A stretch of 64,000 bases of DNA from CAZJVD01 sp964549505 (GCA_964549505.1 CAZJVD010000011.1:1-64000), one strand, 5' to 3'. Shown: positions 17,624 to 26,844, counted from the stretch's first letter. Notes: a model not told the origin generated them from the sequence alone. Made by a program: numbers and translations.

Positions 17624-18760
17624 ATGGGTTTTTTCGGGTGGGTTTTGGGTCTGTCTCTCGTGCTGCAAGCCGCTGTCGCGCGACCCTGTGTGGCGGACGA
17701 TTTCGATAAAACTCGAGCAGTCTCGGGCACTCCTGCGCCTTCCGATCTAAGGTGCCATGCTGCGATCTTAGGCGTCATCGGCGAGCAGTTACCTTTGTTT
17801 TGGGCGCGGCTGGTGGCCGTCACCGTCGGACAAAATGTGCGAGAAGCGAATCCCGTAGCTGTGCTGGGAAAACTTCCGGCTTCGCCTCGTAGTGAGAGCG
17901 TCGCCTACGCTGTCGAAGGTGGTGGCGTCGCATTTCGGAAGGCAGGCTCTCAGGCAGTTACCCACCTAAGTGTCCCAGATGCGAGTGTCTTAGCGCTGGA
18001 TTTTGTCGTGCGCGATGAAGAGCTTGCGGTGCTGTCTTCAGACGGAAAACTCAGGGTTTTTAGCCTCCGTGCGGACGTCGCACCAAAAGAGTTCCGAGCA
18101 CATCTATCCCCGACAGCGGGGCAGATCTTAGGATGGGGACCGGTCGAGAACGTGTCGATCCGGATCGAGGTCACCTACGGCGGAATTTTGAGAGTCACGA
18201 TCCGAGACAAGCTGCTCGGTGCGCTACTTTACGAAGAAGGCTTTCCTCTTTATCGAAACGCTGCAATGCCAGATCCGCTGCCGCCGCGGGGGATGCTCGG
18301 CGATATTCATACTTACTCTCCCGAAGCAGTTCGTAACTTTAAGGCAGCCATCATGTCGATTTCAGAACCGTCCCCCGTCTTTCCAAGGAGTGAAGTGGAA
18401 GCGCTCCTTCGTGGAGTCGCGGTGCCGGAGGTTGTGCCGCCGCCAAGTGCCGCGAAAAGTACCGCGATCCCGGCGAGGACGAATCAAGATGAACCGGTAC
18501 CCGCTTTGTTCGCGGACGGTGGGCCCGAGGCGATCGCGCTGGCGCAGAAGCTTTTGGCTAAGCTTGGTCGCGATGAGTTTAGTCGCTTACTCGAAGGTCT
18601 CGACTATCTCGGTATCCGAGGGTCTCAAATCGTCGCTGTTTACACGTGGTCCGGGGCAGACATCGTAAGATTCTTAGAGCTCGTCACGTGGCCTCCGAGT
18701 GACATGATGGAGTGGCTGAAGACTCCGCCGTCGGCACCTGAGAGCCGGCCCCAACGCTAG
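17624..18760 (+). CDS. secreted protein of unknown function
   Basis: A 378-residue exported protein not assignable to a family. The ATG at 17624 gives a compact signal peptide (MGFFGWVLGLSLVLQAAVARP...VADD); a GTG at 17606 would add VQRRR, which could serve as a charged n-region. Residues about 90-170 alternate short beta strands with ELAVLSSDGKLRVFSL, which resembles a beta-propeller blade. A Pro/Ala-rich linker (about 265-300) separates a helical C-terminal domain of about 80 residues. It lies between the LPS genes and rpsA. Confidence 0.65.
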   Translation: MGFFGWVLGLSLVLQAAVARPCVADDFDKTRAVSGTPAPSDLRCHAAILGVIGEQLPLFWARLVAVTVGQNVREANPVAVLGKLPASPRSESVAYAVEGGGVAFRKAGSQAVTHLSVPDASVLALDFVVRDEELAVLSSDGKLRVFSLRADVAPKEFRAHLSPTAGQILGWGPVENVSIRIEVTYGGILRVTIRDKLLGALLYEEGFPLYRNAAMPDPLPPRGMLGDIHTYSPEAVRNFKAAIMSISEPSPVFPRSEVEALLRGVAVPEVVPPPSAAKSTAIPARTNQDEPVPALFADGGPEAIALAQKLLAKLGRDEFSRLLEGLDYLGIRGSQIVAVYTWSGADIVRFLELVTWPPSDMMEWLKTPPSAPESRPQR

Positions 18761-18762
18761 CA

Positions 18763-18792
18763 TTGACAAACCCCGGCAAATTCTCATATGCC
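18763..18792 (+). promoter_or_regulatory. promoter for rpsA
   Basis: A perfect -35 TTGACA (18763-18768), an 18-nt spacer and TATGCC (18787-18792) lie in the gap before rpsA. The predicted leader is about 85 nt and contains a small hairpin (ACCGC-GTTT-GCGGT, 18831-18844). A structured leader is consistent with the autoregulation known for S1 in other bacteria, but this is inference. Confidence 0.5.
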
Positions 18793-18886
18793 TGTACTAC
18801 TCAACGACACAGGGCTCAGGCCTTCTAACGACCGCGTTTGCGGTTTGAGAGCCAAGCCATCGTTTTGAAAGGTGTTAACAAACTCA

Positions 18887-20728
18887 ATGGTCAATCAACA
18901 ATCTGCCGGCTCAACCGGTAAGGAAAAAGCTCGCTTGAATCAGAAGTGGATGGACGAGTTCTCGTCCCACGTTTCTGACGACGATGATACGAAAACGGAG
19001 ATCAATGGCGAGAGCTTCGAAGCGCTTTTTGAGAACTCTCAAAAAGAACACAATATGCGCGAGGGCGAGATCCTCGAAGGACGCGTGGTCAATATCGGAT
19101 CGGACTTTGTCACGGTCGATGTCGGTTTCAAGTGTGAAGGCTTGATTCCACTACACGAGTTTAAAGACGCGACGGGTACTGCACTCGTCACCATGGGCGA
19201 AACCCTATCGCTCTATCTTGAGCGCATGGAGATCGAAAACGGCTATATTTTGATGTCGAAAGACAAGGCCGCGATCATCAAAGCGTGGGACGAAATCAGC
19301 TCGGCTTGCGAAAGCGATCAGACGGTCGAAGGCACCGTGCTGGCGAAAGTCAAAGGCGGCTTGTCGGTTGATATCGGTGTGAAAGCATTTTTGCCGGGCA
19401 GTCAGCTCGACACAAAACCGATCAAGAACCTCGATCACTTCTTGGGTCAGCGACTCAAGTTCAAGATCATTAAGTTTAACAAAAAGCGCGGGAACATCGT
19501 GTTGTCCCGACGTGCGGTGGTTCAGGAGGAGCGCGACGCACAACGTGCCGAGATTCTGAAGCACTTGGATGAAGGCATGGTCGTCAAGGGCACGGTCAAG
19601 AACATCACCGAGTACGGTGCGTTCATTGACTTGGGCGGTATCGACGGTCTCTTGCATATCACCGACATGTCTTGGGGACGCATCAAGCATCCGAGCGAAC
19701 TTTTCTCGGTGGGCGATGAGATCGACGTAAAGGTCCTCAAGTACGATCGCGAAAAGCAACGCGTGTCCCTCGGACTCAAGCAGGTTTCGCCAAATCCATG
19801 GGATGATGTGGAGTTTTCGTTCCCAGTCGGAAAAGTGGTTAAAGGAAAAGTGGTTTCGCTCAAAGACTACGGCGCATTCGTTGAACTCTCTGAAGGCGTT
19901 GAAGGCTTGATCCACGTTTCTGAAATGTCATGGACGGAACGTGTGAAACATCCGTCGAAGATTCTGAAGCCGGACGACGAAGTCGAGTGCAAGGTTCTCG
20001 AAGTCGACACGAAGAGCAAGCGTATCAGCTTAGGTCTCAAACAATTGAAACCCAATCCGTGGGATGAGCTCGAACAACGTTACCCAGTCGGCACGATCGT
20101 CGACAACGGAGCGGTCAAGTCGGTCACGGACTTTGGTGTGTTTGTGGATGTCGGTTTCGGAATCGACGGTCTCGTGCACGTCAGTGATATCTCGTGGACA
20201 AAGAAGTTTGGTCACCCGTCAGAACTTTACAAGAAGGGCGATGCCGTCCGAGCTGTTGTGCTCGGAATCGATCGCGCCAACGAGAAATTCTCGCTGGGTG
20301 TGAAACAGCTCGAGCGCGATCCTTGGGAAAATCTCCGTTCGCGTTATCGCCAGGGCGATGCCATCGAAGGAGCCATCACGAAACTCACCGACTTCGGTGC
20401 GTTTGTGCAGCTTGAAGAAGGTGTCGAAGGTCTCATCTATGTGAGTGAGATCGCCGAACATCGTATCGAAAAGCCGGCTGATATTCTGAAAGTTGGCGAA
20501 CGTGTGCGTGCAGAGATTCTTTCGATTGAACCGAAAGAACGCCGTATCGCACTCTCGATCAAGGCACTTTCACGTAGCGAAGAACGCGCGACGTACGAGA
20601 GCTACATGACGGGCGCTGGCAAGAAAACCTCGATGGGCGATGTCTTAGGTGACAAGCTCAAGGGGATTTTAGGATCGGGTAGCAGCGGCAAAGACAAAGA
20701 CGCCGAAGACGACGAAAAGGAACAATAG
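18887..20728 (+). CDS. rpsA: 30S ribosomal protein S1
   Basis: RNA-binding ribosomal protein needed to start translation on most mRNAs. The 613-residue product has six S1/OB repeats; repeats 3-6 share the pattern G-A-F-V-D-L-x-x-G-x-x-G-L-x-H-x-S and G-D-x-x-x-x-x-V-L-x-x-D-x-x-x-x-R-x-x-L-G-x-K. An N-terminal extension of about 45 residues and a C-terminal charged tail (DKDAEDDEKEQ) flank the repeats. ATG 18887 is preferred over GTG 18872 because GAAAGGTG (about 18867-18874) is then a usable ribosome site. sppA starts 3 nt after the stop. Confidence 0.95.
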   Translation: MVNQQSAGSTGKEKARLNQKWMDEFSSHVSDDDDTKTEINGESFEALFENSQKEHNMREGEILEGRVVNIGSDFVTVDVGFKCEGLIPLHEFKDATGTALVTMGETLSLYLERMEIENGYILMSKDKAAIIKAWDEISSACESDQTVEGTVLAKVKGGLSVDIGVKAFLPGSQLDTKPIKNLDHFLGQRLKFKIIKFNKKRGNIVLSRRAVVQEERDAQRAEILKHLDEGMVVKGTVKNITEYGAFIDLGGIDGLLHITDMSWGRIKHPSELFSVGDEIDVKVLKYDREKQRVSLGLKQVSPNPWDDVEFSFPVGKVVKGKVVSLKDYGAFVELSEGVEGLIHVSEMSWTERVKHPSKILKPDDEVECKVLEVDTKSKRISLGLKQLKPNPWDELEQRYPVGTIVDNGAVKSVTDFGVFVDVGFGIDGLVHVSDISWTKKFGHPSELYKKGDAVRAVVLGIDRANEKFSLGVKQLERDPWENLRSRYRQGDAIEGAITKLTDFGAFVQLEEGVEGLIYVSEIAEHRIEKPADILKVGERVRAEILSIEPKERRIALSIKALSRSEERATYESYMTGAGKKTSMGDVLGDKLKGILGSGSSGKDKDAEDDEKEQ

Positions 20729-20731
20729 CCC

Positions 20732-21700
20732 ATGACATCTACGACGACAGCTGCGGATCGACGCGGCTGGAACCCCGTCGTCACCGTCTTGGTTGTTTTG
20801 TCGGTGCTTTTTCTCGTCTTTTTGATGGTTTCAGGATTTTTGTTTCTGAATCGCTTTCAGGCGGATTGGAAGTCGTCCGAGCCATCGGGACTTTTTGCTT
20901 CAGGTAAAGGAGCCATAGGGCTGCTCGAAGTGGAGGGGATCATTCTTGATTCCAAAAAGTTCATCCGTCAGCTCAAACGATTCGTTGAGCGTACGGATAT
21001 CAAGGGAATCGTCGTGCGCGTCGATTCCCCGGGTGGATCGGTCGCGCCGTCGCAGGAAATCTTCGAAGCCCTGAAGAAAGTCGAAAAACCCCTCGTCGTT
21101 TCGATGGGGTCGGTTGCTGCAAGTGGCGGGTATTACATCTCGCTCGGCGCCAAGAAGATCTACGCTAATCCAGGAACGCTGACCGGCTCCATTGGTGTGA
21201 TCATGGAGTTCATGAACCTCGAGAAACTTCTCGATTGGGCCAAGATCAAGCGTTACGCGCTCACGACTGGAAAGTTTAAATCGGTCGGCAGCTCCTATCG
21301 CGAGATGACTCCCGAGGAACGGGCGTTGCTTCAGGAGATGATCAACGAGGTGCTTCTGCAGTTTAAAACAGCGGTCCATGAGAGTCGCAAGCTCGAGATG
21401 GAGGCCGTTACAAAGATTGCCGACGGCCGAATCATGAACGGCAGTAAGGCAAAAGAGTTGGGTCTGATCGACGAACTGGGTGGACTCGAAGACGCTGTCC
21501 GCGCCGTCGCGGAGCTTGCGGATCTGGGTGACGATCCCGAAGTCGTGACTCCCCACAAAGAGGGACGGTTTCGGCTTCTCGACTTCTTACTCGACCAAGG
21601 TGGCGATGACGACGAAGGGAGCGAGAGTCGATTGCGCTCGCTCGTGCAGGGGACGTTCTTTAAGCCAGGTCTTTATTGGATCTGGCATGGTAGCCGATAA
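20732..21700 (+). CDS. sppA: signal peptide peptidase SppA (short form, S49)
   Basis: A 322-residue membrane-anchored serine protease that degrades cleaved signal peptides. One membrane helix (about 15-37) precedes the S49 domain. The nucleophile is S131 in VAASGGYY and the general base is K181 or K183 in TTGKFKS, the serine-lysine arrangement of the single-domain (Bacillus-type) form. It follows rpsA by 3 nt and overlaps rsmB by 14 nt, so the three genes are probably one transcript. Confidence 0.93.
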   Translation: MTSTTTAADRRGWNPVVTVLVVLSVLFLVFLMVSGFLFLNRFQADWKSSEPSGLFASGKGAIGLLEVEGIILDSKKFIRQLKRFVERTDIKGIVVRVDSPGGSVAPSQEIFEALKKVEKPLVVSMGSVAASGGYYISLGAKKIYANPGTLTGSIGVIMEFMNLEKLLDWAKIKRYALTTGKFKSVGSSYREMTPEERALLQEMINEVLLQFKTAVHESRKLEMEAVTKIADGRIMNGSKAKELGLIDELGGLEDAVRAVAELADLGDDPEVVTPHKEGRFRLLDFLLDQGGDDDEGSESRLRSLVQGTFFKPGLYWIWHGSR

Positions 21701-23039
21701 AAAATCACCTCAGACTTCCAAGAAAGCGTCAGCGCACGCTGGACGTGATGCGCGCGCCCGACTTTTTGATCGCCGGCGTAGTGTTCTGATTCGTGTTCTC
21801 CGGGAGTTTGGAGACGCCACGACGTCGCTGACACTTGCCGACGCCATCACTGTTGCATCGAAGAAGGAAGATCTTGAGAACGTGGACCGAGCTTGGGTTC
21901 GAGACATGGCCTCGGGTGTTCTCAGGCGTCGTTCTTGGCTCGAGGCGGCCGTTCGTCTTTGGTCGAAGCGAGATCGCCTGTCTGGAAATCTCAGATGGGC
22001 TCTCTTGAGCGGCGCTTATCAGCTGCAGTTTCAGTCGAGCGTCCGTAAGGAACTCGCAGTTTCAGAATGGGTCGACTTTGTAAAAGCGTCGGTGGACCAA
22101 GGAGCGAGTGGTTTTGTGAACGCGATCTTGCGTCGCCTTTCTGAAAATCCATTTGCGGTTACGGACGTCGAAGTGAGGAAGAAGTCCGATCCCTGGGAGC
22201 ACGGGTCGGTGCCTAAAGAGTTCTGGGATGCGCTCACTCGCAGTGGCGACAAGGCGTGGGCCAGTCGGTTTCTCACGCACGCAAGTGAGCGGCCCGACTA
22301 TTGGGCTGTCAAGATTGGCGGCGAAGCTCCTCAGGTGCGACGCTTGTCGTCCGAAGACCTTGGTCCGTGGTCGAGCCATCCGCCTTTCGATGAATTTCTA
22401 CAAAACATTTCCAGCTTTGAGCTCGTTGAACAGGTAGCTCGGTTTCTCAAGAGTCGTGGCATCGACTCGATCGTCGATCGATGTGCGGCGCCCGGCGGAA
22501 AGACGATGGGACTTGCGGCCCATGGATTGAACGTGGTCGCTGTTGAGCGTGTGCCATCACGTTTGCGACGTCTCGAAGAGAACGTTGCACGTGTCCGCGA
22601 AGCCGTAGCGAAAGCCCATACACGCACGACGATCGCCACGCAGAGCGAGGAGGCCTATCTCGCGCCCGCAGGCGGACCCGTGAGCGGATCGGCGGTTTGG
22701 CCAGCTATTTGGATCGACGCGCCTTGCTCGAGCTCAGGCGTGATCCAACGACACCCCGAGATCCGCTGGTCCGGTCGAGAAAAAAACCTGGCGGCGTTCG
22801 CATCGGTCCAAGAGGCGTTGATTCGTGAGTCTCTCAACCGTTTGCGACCCGGCGGCGTTCTCGTTTATTCGGTCTGTTCGGTGTTTCGCGAAGAGTTCGA
22901 GAACGTTCTTGCGAAATTTGCACATGATCTTACGGTCGAACGCGAGATTCGCTGCGGGCCTGCAGCACGCGACGCGACTGAGGTCGTTCCTGGGTCCGAA
23001 GGACTCGTGGCGGTGATAGCCAGAAAAAACGCTGTTTAA
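21687..23039 (+). CDS. rsmB: 16S rRNA (cytosine-C5) methyltransferase RsmB-like
   Basis: SAM-dependent RNA methyltransferase of 450 residues. The N-terminal half (about 15-165) has the helical NusB-like fold; the C-terminal half is the Rossmann methyltransferase with SAM motif CAAPGGKT, motif IV DAPCSSSGVIQRHP and motif VI YSVCSV, supplying the two cysteines used by this family. Start ATG 21687 is preferred to an earlier ATG at 21600 that lies deep in sppA. The exact target base (C967 in E. coli) is inferred from domain order. Confidence 0.92.
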   Translation: MVADKKSPQTSKKASAHAGRDARARLFDRRRSVLIRVLREFGDATTSLTLADAITVASKKEDLENVDRAWVRDMASGVLRRRSWLEAAVRLWSKRDRLSGNLRWALLSGAYQLQFQSSVRKELAVSEWVDFVKASVDQGASGFVNAILRRLSENPFAVTDVEVRKKSDPWEHGSVPKEFWDALTRSGDKAWASRFLTHASERPDYWAVKIGGEAPQVRRLSSEDLGPWSSHPPFDEFLQNISSFELVEQVARFLKSRGIDSIVDRCAAPGGKTMGLAAHGLNVVAVERVPSRLRRLEENVARVREAVAKAHTRTTIATQSEEAYLAPAGGPVSGSAVWPAIWIDAPCSSSGVIQRHPEIRWSGREKNLAAFASVQEALIRESLNRLRPGGVLVYSVCSVFREEFENVLAKFAHDLTVEREIRCGPAARDATEVVPGSEGLVAVIARKNAV

Positions 23040-23076
23040 TCAATACGTTCCTTGGGTTACGATAGATGAAGACTGA

Positions 23077-24162
23077 ATGATAAAGGCCCTGGGTAGTGCC
23101 CTGGTGTGTGTGGTCGTAACCCTTCCGCTTCTGGCGGGAGCTACGGACTGGACCGCAAAAGTCTACCTTCCACGTGACAAAGCGAAGAGTGTGCAGGGCC
23201 TGGATTTCCAGCGTACCGACGTGGTTGTTCGTCCAGCGACCGGGGGTCGTCCTCCCAGTGCTCTCCTGCGCGGAAGTTTGGATCGTCCAGGTTGGGGGCT
23301 GTATGCGGGCGGTAAGTGGGTTCTTCGTAAGGACTCACCCACGCGAAACTTTGCATTCGCTGTTCCGATCTCTGGAGAGAAAACAGTTCTCGCCGTTAAA
23401 GTGGTCAATCCTCAGAACAAGGCCAAGACCGTTAAGCTGATGGTCTATTTTTCAAAATGGTCGACACTTCAAACAGGCCTTCTTGTCGATGATCAACCCT
23501 ATCAGACGAAATCGCGCGAAGCCGAGGCTCAGGAGAGTGAGCTTTCTACCGAGGGACAGTCTCCTTCAGCTGATCGGCGGACGTCCTTTGAAATCTCACT
23601 CGGCGGGTCTTCGATCGCTTACTCGGAAAGCGGTGTCCCTGATTTCACGATGACAGGAGTAACCGGAAAACTTTCGCTGCTATCGTCGCTCTCGCCACGA
23701 AAATGGGATTTTTTAGCGAATGCGTTCGCAACCCTTCTTCCGCTCTCGAGCAATCGTGTCGACACGACGGTGCGATTTGCAGGACTGAATGGTCGACTGG
23801 GTTACCACTTGATCGATGAAAGTTCGTGGATTCTGAGCCTCCAAGCAGGCCTTTACTATTCGACGATGCTTGTTTCGACGAACGCGTTTGGATTCAAAAA
23901 CATGTTGGGTCCGTCGGGTACGGTGAGTCTGCGATTTATTCTAGGTCTGACCGATGCCGTGGGTCTGTATCTCAAGTACGCCATCGTTGCGGGGCTTTCG
24001 CCGACCGACCGCGAGTTAGCGATGGGAGCCAACTACGCGCACACGCTGGACAATGGTCATCCTGTGATCGTGTCGCTGGATTACTCCGCTTTTGACTTCG
24101 TTCTCCTGGAGACGGCAATCACATCGAGTTCGATCTCGGCGAGCATCGGGTATGGGTTCTGA
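23077..24162 (+). CDS. putative outer membrane beta-barrel protein
   Basis: A 361-residue exported protein of unknown family. A signal peptide (MIKALGSALVCVVVTLPLLAGA) is followed by an N-terminal domain (about 23-135), a polar linker rich in S/E/Q (about 145-165) and a C-terminal region of alternating amphipathic strands (about 170-361) ending in SIGYGF. The terminal phenylalanine is typical of barrels assembled by Bam. No Shine-Dalgarno is visible; TACGAT at 23058-23063 may be a -10 box. Confidence 0.7.
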   Translation: MIKALGSALVCVVVTLPLLAGATDWTAKVYLPRDKAKSVQGLDFQRTDVVVRPATGGRPPSALLRGSLDRPGWGLYAGGKWVLRKDSPTRNFAFAVPISGEKTVLAVKVVNPQNKAKTVKLMVYFSKWSTLQTGLLVDDQPYQTKSREAEAQESELSTEGQSPSADRRTSFEISLGGSSIAYSESGVPDFTMTGVTGKLSLLSSLSPRKWDFLANAFATLLPLSSNRVDTTVRFAGLNGRLGYHLIDESSWILSLQAGLYYSTMLVSTNAFGFKNMLGPSGTVSLRFILGLTDAVGLYLKYAIVAGLSPTDRELAMGANYAHTLDNGHPVIVSLDYSAFDFVLLETAITSSSISASIGYGF

Positions 24163-24269
24163 CCTAGCGCCGAATGTAGTGCCGTTTGGGCCCGTAATTG
24201 CCGGTGCCAAGGGTTTGTCGTTTCGCTGTCGCAGGAACACATTAAAATAGAATCGAGACAGGATTTGCG

Positions 24270-24758
24270 ATGAAACCGCTGCGAAGCATAAGAAAAACTA
24301 ACTTACCGAGGAGCATGCTTCCCCATGTTCCCAGTCAACAGGGACACTACGATTTTTTCTGTCCACACTGTCGCATCGAGCGTCGGCTCGCGACACGGCC
24401 CAATCCTTGGCAGCCTAAATATGTTTTTCAAATCGGTTTGACGTCCATGGTCATTTCGCTCGCGCTCTGGCCTTTGATGGGCGCAAAAGGTCTCGTGAGT
24501 TTTGTGCCGCTCTGGGCTGTATTTGAAACTGTTTTTCGTCTTCGTGCCCGCGCCCTTCTCGTGTGTCCTGAGTGTGGATTCGATCCTTTTCTGTATCTTC
24601 AAGACGTTAAGAAGGCCCGCGCGCAGGTCGAAGCTCGGATGCGCGACCGCTTTAAAGAGCGTGGCTTGCCATGGCCCGGCGAGGCGACCGCTAGTCCGGC
24701 CGCTGAGGCGGGTTCAGCTGAAGAAGCGTCTCCTACTTCTGAAGCCGTAGCCCCTTGA
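24270..24758 (+). CDS. two-zinc-ribbon, two-helix membrane protein
   Basis: A 162-residue protein of unknown function. It has a CPHC pair near residue 31, two adjacent hydrophobic segments (about 55-75 and 78-95) and a CPEC pair near residue 103, followed by a charged helix and an Ala/Glu-rich tail. Both cysteine pairs would lie on the same side of the membrane, so they could form one four-cysteine zinc site. AGACAGGA lies upstream of the ATG. Its stop codon overlaps the -35 box of the ssb promoter. Confidence 0.7.
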   Translation: MKPLRSIRKTNLPRSMLPHVPSQQGHYDFFCPHCRIERRLATRPNPWQPKYVFQIGLTSMVISLALWPLMGAKGLVSFVPLWAVFETVFRLRARALLVCPECGFDPFLYLQDVKKARAQVEARMRDRFKERGLPWPGEATASPAAEAGSAEEASPTSEAVAP

Positions 24759-24783
24759 CGGCCTAGAGTCCGTTTCGTAGCCT
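24755..24783 (+). promoter_or_regulatory. sigma70-type promoter for ssb, leaderless geometry
   Basis: TTGACG (24755-24760), a 17-nt spacer and TAGCCT (24778-24783). Only seven bases (CCCCCAA) separate the -10 box from the ssb ATG and none resemble a Shine-Dalgarno, so transcription is expected to start at the initiation codon. The same -10 sequence occurs in the promoter at 62030-62058. Confidence 0.55.
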
Positions 24784-24790
24784 CCCCCAA

Positions 24791-25234
24791 ATGGCAGTGA
24801 ACAAAGTTATTTTGGTGGGCAGACTCGGACAAGACCCAGAACTCAAAAGCACGCCTTCGGGCGCGTCGGTCGCGAACTTCAGCGTCGCAACCAATGAGTC
24901 GTGGGTGGATAAGTCTGGGCAGAAGCAAGAACGCACCGAATGGCATCGCGTTGTTGTTTGGGGAAAAATCGCAGAAATCTGCAGCAAGTATCTTTCGAAA
25001 GGACGCCAAGTCTATATCGAAGGATCGCTTCAAACTCGTTCTTGGGATGACCAGAGCGGACAGAAGCGCTACACGACCGAGGTGCGTGCACAGACCGTTC
25101 AATTCTTGGGCGGACGTACCAACGAAGTCGGTAACGAGTATGCCGGTGCTGGTGATCAGCAAATGGCCCCCATGCCGCCGCCTCCTGCACAAGCTTCCAC
25201 GGGCAGCTTTACGGAAGAAGATATTCCGTTCTGA
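24791..25234 (+). CDS. ssb: single-stranded DNA-binding protein
   Basis: A 147-residue SSB that coats single-stranded DNA during replication and repair. The OB fold (about 1-108) begins NKVILVGRLGQDPE, with the conserved WHRVVVWGKIAEICSKYLSKG block. A flexible linker with QQMAPMPPPPAQ precedes the partner-binding tail EEDIPF. The gene appears to have its own promoter and no ribosome-binding site. The next gene starts 2 nt after the stop. Confidence 0.97.
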   Translation: MAVNKVILVGRLGQDPELKSTPSGASVANFSVATNESWVDKSGQKQERTEWHRVVVWGKIAEICSKYLSKGRQVYIEGSLQTRSWDDQSGQKRYTTEVRAQTVQFLGGRTNEVGNEYAGAGDQQMAPMPPPPAQASTGSFTEEDIPF

Positions 25235-25236
25235 CC

Positions 25237-25956
25237 GTGAAAAATCTGATCATTATTCCCACATACAACGAAGCGGAGTCGTTGCCGACGCTACTCTCAG
25301 CGCTTTGGGTGCATTTGTCCCAAAGCGGTTCAACGTCCCATACGGTGGAGGTGCTCGTCGTTGATGACGGTAGTCCGGACGGAACGGGACAGATTGCCGA
25401 GCGTCTTGCGGCGACCGAAAAGCGGTTGCATGTTCTTCATCGCGAAAAGAAACAGGGTCTCGGACCGGCGTACATTGCTGGGTTTCAATGGGGGCTGCGA
25501 CAGGGTTTTGACAGACTCATTGAGATGGATGCGGATTTTTCTCACCACCCCAGGTATCTCCCGCGGATGTTAGAATTATTAGGGAGCTTTGATTTTGTTA
25601 TCGGCTCTCGCTACGTCCCCGGAGGAGGAACCGTCAATTGGGGTTGGGTTCGAAAACTCATCAGTCGTGGAGGCAGTCTCTACTCGCGCGGTATTCTCGG
25701 TGTGCCGATTCGCGACTTTACGGGCGGATTCAACGGTTGGAATCGTCGCGTTCTCGAAGCGCTCGATCTCGGGTCTCTCAGCTCGGACGGCTATTCGTTT
25801 CAGATCGAACTCAAATATCGTTCGGTCAAAAAAGGTTTTCATTTCACCGAATTTCCGATTGTTTTCGAAGATCGAAAAGTCGGCCGCTCCAAAATGAATC
25901 AGAGAATTGTTTTCGAAGCACTGGCGCGCGTGTGGGAATTTCGATTTGGGTCATAG
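25237..25956 (+). CDS. polyprenol-phosphate mannosyltransferase-like GT2 (DPM1 family)
   Basis: A 239-residue family 2 glycosyltransferase resembling dolichol-phosphate mannose synthase, which loads a sugar onto a polyprenyl phosphate carrier. Motifs are IIIPTYNEAESLPTLL at the N-terminus, VVDDGSPDGTG near 47 and the metal-binding EMDADFSHHP near 95. There are no C-terminal membrane helices, as in the soluble subclass. Start is GTG 25237. The 3' end overlaps the L,D-transpeptidase gene by 25 nt. The sugar donor and use of the product are unknown. Confidence 0.9.
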   Translation: MKNLIIIPTYNEAESLPTLLSALWVHLSQSGSTSHTVEVLVVDDGSPDGTGQIAERLAATEKRLHVLHREKKQGLGPAYIAGFQWGLRQGFDRLIEMDADFSHHPRYLPRMLELLGSFDFVIGSRYVPGGGTVNWGWVRKLISRGGSLYSRGILGVPIRDFTGGFNGWNRRVLEALDLGSLSSDGYSFQIELKYRSVKKGFHFTEFPIVFEDRKVGRSKMNQRIVFEALARVWEFRFGS

Positions 25957-26831
25957 GATTTCCGTTGGTTTTTTCGGGTTTGGCACTCACCTCTTCGCGT
26001 GCCGGAGCTATTCCCGAGCATGTTCCGACTGTTCTGATCGTCGATAAGGCAACGAACGCTCTTAAAATAGGCGAATACAAAGACGATCAGCTTTCGATCG
26101 TCAAAACGTTCCGAACGACCGTCGGCAAAGTAGTTGGAGACAAAGAAGAAGAGGGCGATCTCAAAACGCCCGAAGGTATCTACACTTTCACATCGTTACT
26201 CACACCGCCGAGTCTCAAGCCGAAGTTTGGTGTGATGGCTTTTTACGTCAACTATCCGAACCCGTTCGATCAGATTGCCGGCAACACCGGTTTTGATATC
26301 ATGTTGCATGCGACCGATGAGCCCGAACGTCTCAAAAGAGATTTTGATAGCGAGGGCTGTATCGTCGTCAACAATGGCGAGCTTACCGAAATCAAACCAT
26401 GGGTAAAGCTTGGCCTAACGCCTCTGATGGTTTTTTCGAAGCTCGAAGACCGCTACTTAAGCCCAGGAAAAGACACGCGACTTCGTGACTTTTTTTGGAC
26501 TTGGATTGGAGCCTGGGAAGGCAAGAATATCGATGGCTACATGAACCACTACCACTCAGAATTTAGGAGTGAGGCGTACACGCGAGATTCGTGGAAGGCC
26601 TATAAGCATGGTCTCAACAGTCGGTACCAGACGATCAAGGTCAACCCGACGCATATTATTTTTCTCGCTCACCCGAAGTATTCGGTCGTGCAGTTCACTC
26701 AGAACTACGAGTCCCATTTGAATAGCGGTGGAACAGGACATAAGTCGATCGGCACCAAGCGCCTTTATGTGGCCGAGGAAAAGGGCGTTCTCAAGATCAT
26801 CGACGAAGACTTCAGCCGCCTCGTCTGGTAA
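25932..26831 (+). CDS. L,D-transpeptidase (YkuD fold, YafK-like) with NTF2-like tail
   Basis: An exported enzyme of about 299 residues that makes or breaks 3-3 peptidoglycan cross-links or attaches proteins. GTG 25932 gives a clear signal peptide (VGISIWVIGFPLVFSGLAL...RAGA); an open frame extends upstream to 25638 but would bury the signal. The catalytic histidine is H126 (MLHATDEP) and the nucleophile is C143 (DFDSEGCIVV); the usual arginine after the Cys motif is replaced by valine, as in YafK-type enzymes. Residues about 195-299 resemble an NTF2/SnoaL-like domain seen at the end of some family members. Confidence 0.88.
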   Translation: MGISIWVIGFPLVFSGLALTSSRAGAIPEHVPTVLIVDKATNALKIGEYKDDQLSIVKTFRTTVGKVVGDKEEEGDLKTPEGIYTFTSLLTPPSLKPKFGVMAFYVNYPNPFDQIAGNTGFDIMLHATDEPERLKRDFDSEGCIVVNNGELTEIKPWVKLGLTPLMVFSKLEDRYLSPGKDTRLRDFFWTWIGAWEGKNIDGYMNHYHSEFRSEAYTRDSWKAYKHGLNSRYQTIKVNPTHIIFLAHPKYSVVQFTQNYESHLNSGGTGHKSIGTKRLYVAEEKGVLKIIDEDFSRLVW

Positions 26832-26844
26832 ATATCTCCGGCAA

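Noticed and set aside
19205..19915. 236-codon frame antisense to rpsA
   Set aside because: It mirrors the S1 repeats and shows no family features or ribosome site.
21600..21686. Upstream start for rsmB
   Set aside because: It lies inside sppA and adds 29 residues without conservation; ATG 21687 directly precedes the NusB-like domain.
25638..25931. N-terminal extension of the L,D-transpeptidase
   Set aside because: It lies out of frame within the DPM1-like gene, has shadow composition and would bury the signal peptide.
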